Shown: positions 63,761-64,000 of the stretch, piece after piece | Position numbering within the stretch: the stretch's first letter is position 1 | Layout: each line of letters starts with the position of its first letter | Origin: Porphyra umbilicalis | Taxonomy: Eukaryota; Rhodophyta; Bangiophyceae; Bangiales; Bangiaceae | Reading direction: 5' to 3' | DNA: 64,000 bases | Assembly: GCA_002049455.2 (NCBI GenBank) | Contig: KV918970.1 | Location: forward strand, 62,001 to 126,000 | Notes under the pieces: generated by a model | The model's database searches: none | Seen by the model: the letters and a program-made list of their open reading frames with translations, nothing else | What the model was told of the DNA's origin: nothing | Program-made: the position numbers and the translations under genes

Positions 63761-64000
63761 ATGGCAACGCCAACGCCCGTCACGCTCGCCTTTGTGGCAG
63801 GCGACCGGGACGCGCCCTTTTTCGTCTTCTCCCCAACGGCCGCGCCGCTCGTGCGCCCGCGCGCGACCGCCGACGTCGGGCGGCCGCGCATCGGCCGCCC
63901 GCGGCGGGGCGCCCTCTGCCCGACCGACCGCCCGCGGGCGCGCCGCCGCCCCGCCGCGGCGCGCGTCGGGCGCTCCCAACGATGTGGCGGCGGCGTCATG
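63761..64000 (+). CDS. Open frame at the right edge (partial, hypothetical)
   Basis: From ATG 63761 an open frame runs to the window end without a stop (80 codons): MATPTPVTLAFVAGDRDAPF, FVFSPTAAPLVRPRATADVG, then increasingly Arg-rich. The first 40 residues look like a genuine protein start. Opposite-strand frames of similar length exist, so strand is not secure. No family recognised. Confidence 0.3.
   Translation, partial: MATPTPVTLAFVAGDRDAPFFVFSPTAAPLVRPRATADVGRPRIGRPRRGALCPTDRPRARRRPAAARVGRSQRCGGGVM

Noticed and set aside
63382-63999. 205-codon minus frame at the right edge
   Set aside because: Arg/Gly/Ala-rich; the plus-strand frame from 63761 has the more protein-like start.
1-64000. 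CRISPR arrays, operons, ribosome binding sites
   Set aside because: No regularly spaced short repeats with unique spacers, and the window is eukaryotic (tRNA with Pol III signals, introns, transit peptide, eukaryotic transposons).

Overview
The window looks like nuclear DNA of a photosynthetic eukaryote, most probably a bangiophyte red alga (Porphyra/Pyropia type). The reasons are very GC-rich genes with long G or C runs and poly-Gly/poly-Ala coding, very few introns, a plastid-type leucine-biosynthesis enzyme with an N-terminal transit-like peptide containing an AFV start and phenylalanines, a eukaryotic tRNA gene, and many eukaryotic transposons. The species is inferred; nothing here proves it.

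Layout. 1-17390: a head-to-tail array of three nearly identical ~7.9 kb non-LTR retrotransposons, all on the minus strand (the leftmost is cut by the window edge). Each junction is a 59-nt 3' piece of a tRNA-Gly(CCC) gene, and the array ends at an intact tRNA-Gly(CCC) gene (17320-17390). ORF2 carries zinc fingers, a reverse transcriptase, a CCHC knuckle and a restriction-like endonuclease; ORF1 carries an RRM-like segment; the 3' end is a short hairpin abutting the tRNA sequence. This is the most unusual object in the window.

17391-24979: lower-GC DNA with decayed or unrecognised reading frames, a CTG-rich region, a ~115-bp minisatellite and a perfect 60-bp hairpin. 24980-28392: a complete-looking pogo/Tigger DNA transposon with an intact 752-codon transposase; a 131-bp MITE abuts it (28395-28525). 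28786-29820: an IS630/Tc1-type transposase gene with two in-frame stops. 29835-30960: GC-rich simple repeat.

31-43 kb: GC-rich host genes with extreme G-run asymmetry: a WD40 protein resembling a dynein intermediate chain (+), a small four-span membrane protein with one intron (-), and a medium-chain dehydrogenase/reductase with poly-Gly insertions (-). 43651-44955: an intact plastid-type 3-isopropylmalate dehydrogenase (+).

45.9-50.1 kb: a decayed element with terminal inverted repeats and a large transposase-like protein of a family I cannot name. 50901-59672: a PIF/Harbinger transposon ('B') whose transposase gene is split by a second, intact PIF/Harbinger ('A', 52787-56142, flanked by TGA). 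A encodes a transposase and a SAP/Myb-like partner protein in convergent orientation. 59.7-64 kb: mostly uninformative DNA, with a possible membrane-protein exon and an open frame running off the right edge.

Almost all genes in the window outside 31-45 kb belong to mobile elements, each carrying its own transposition proteins. The host genes seen are independent single-gene units without any operon-like relationship.
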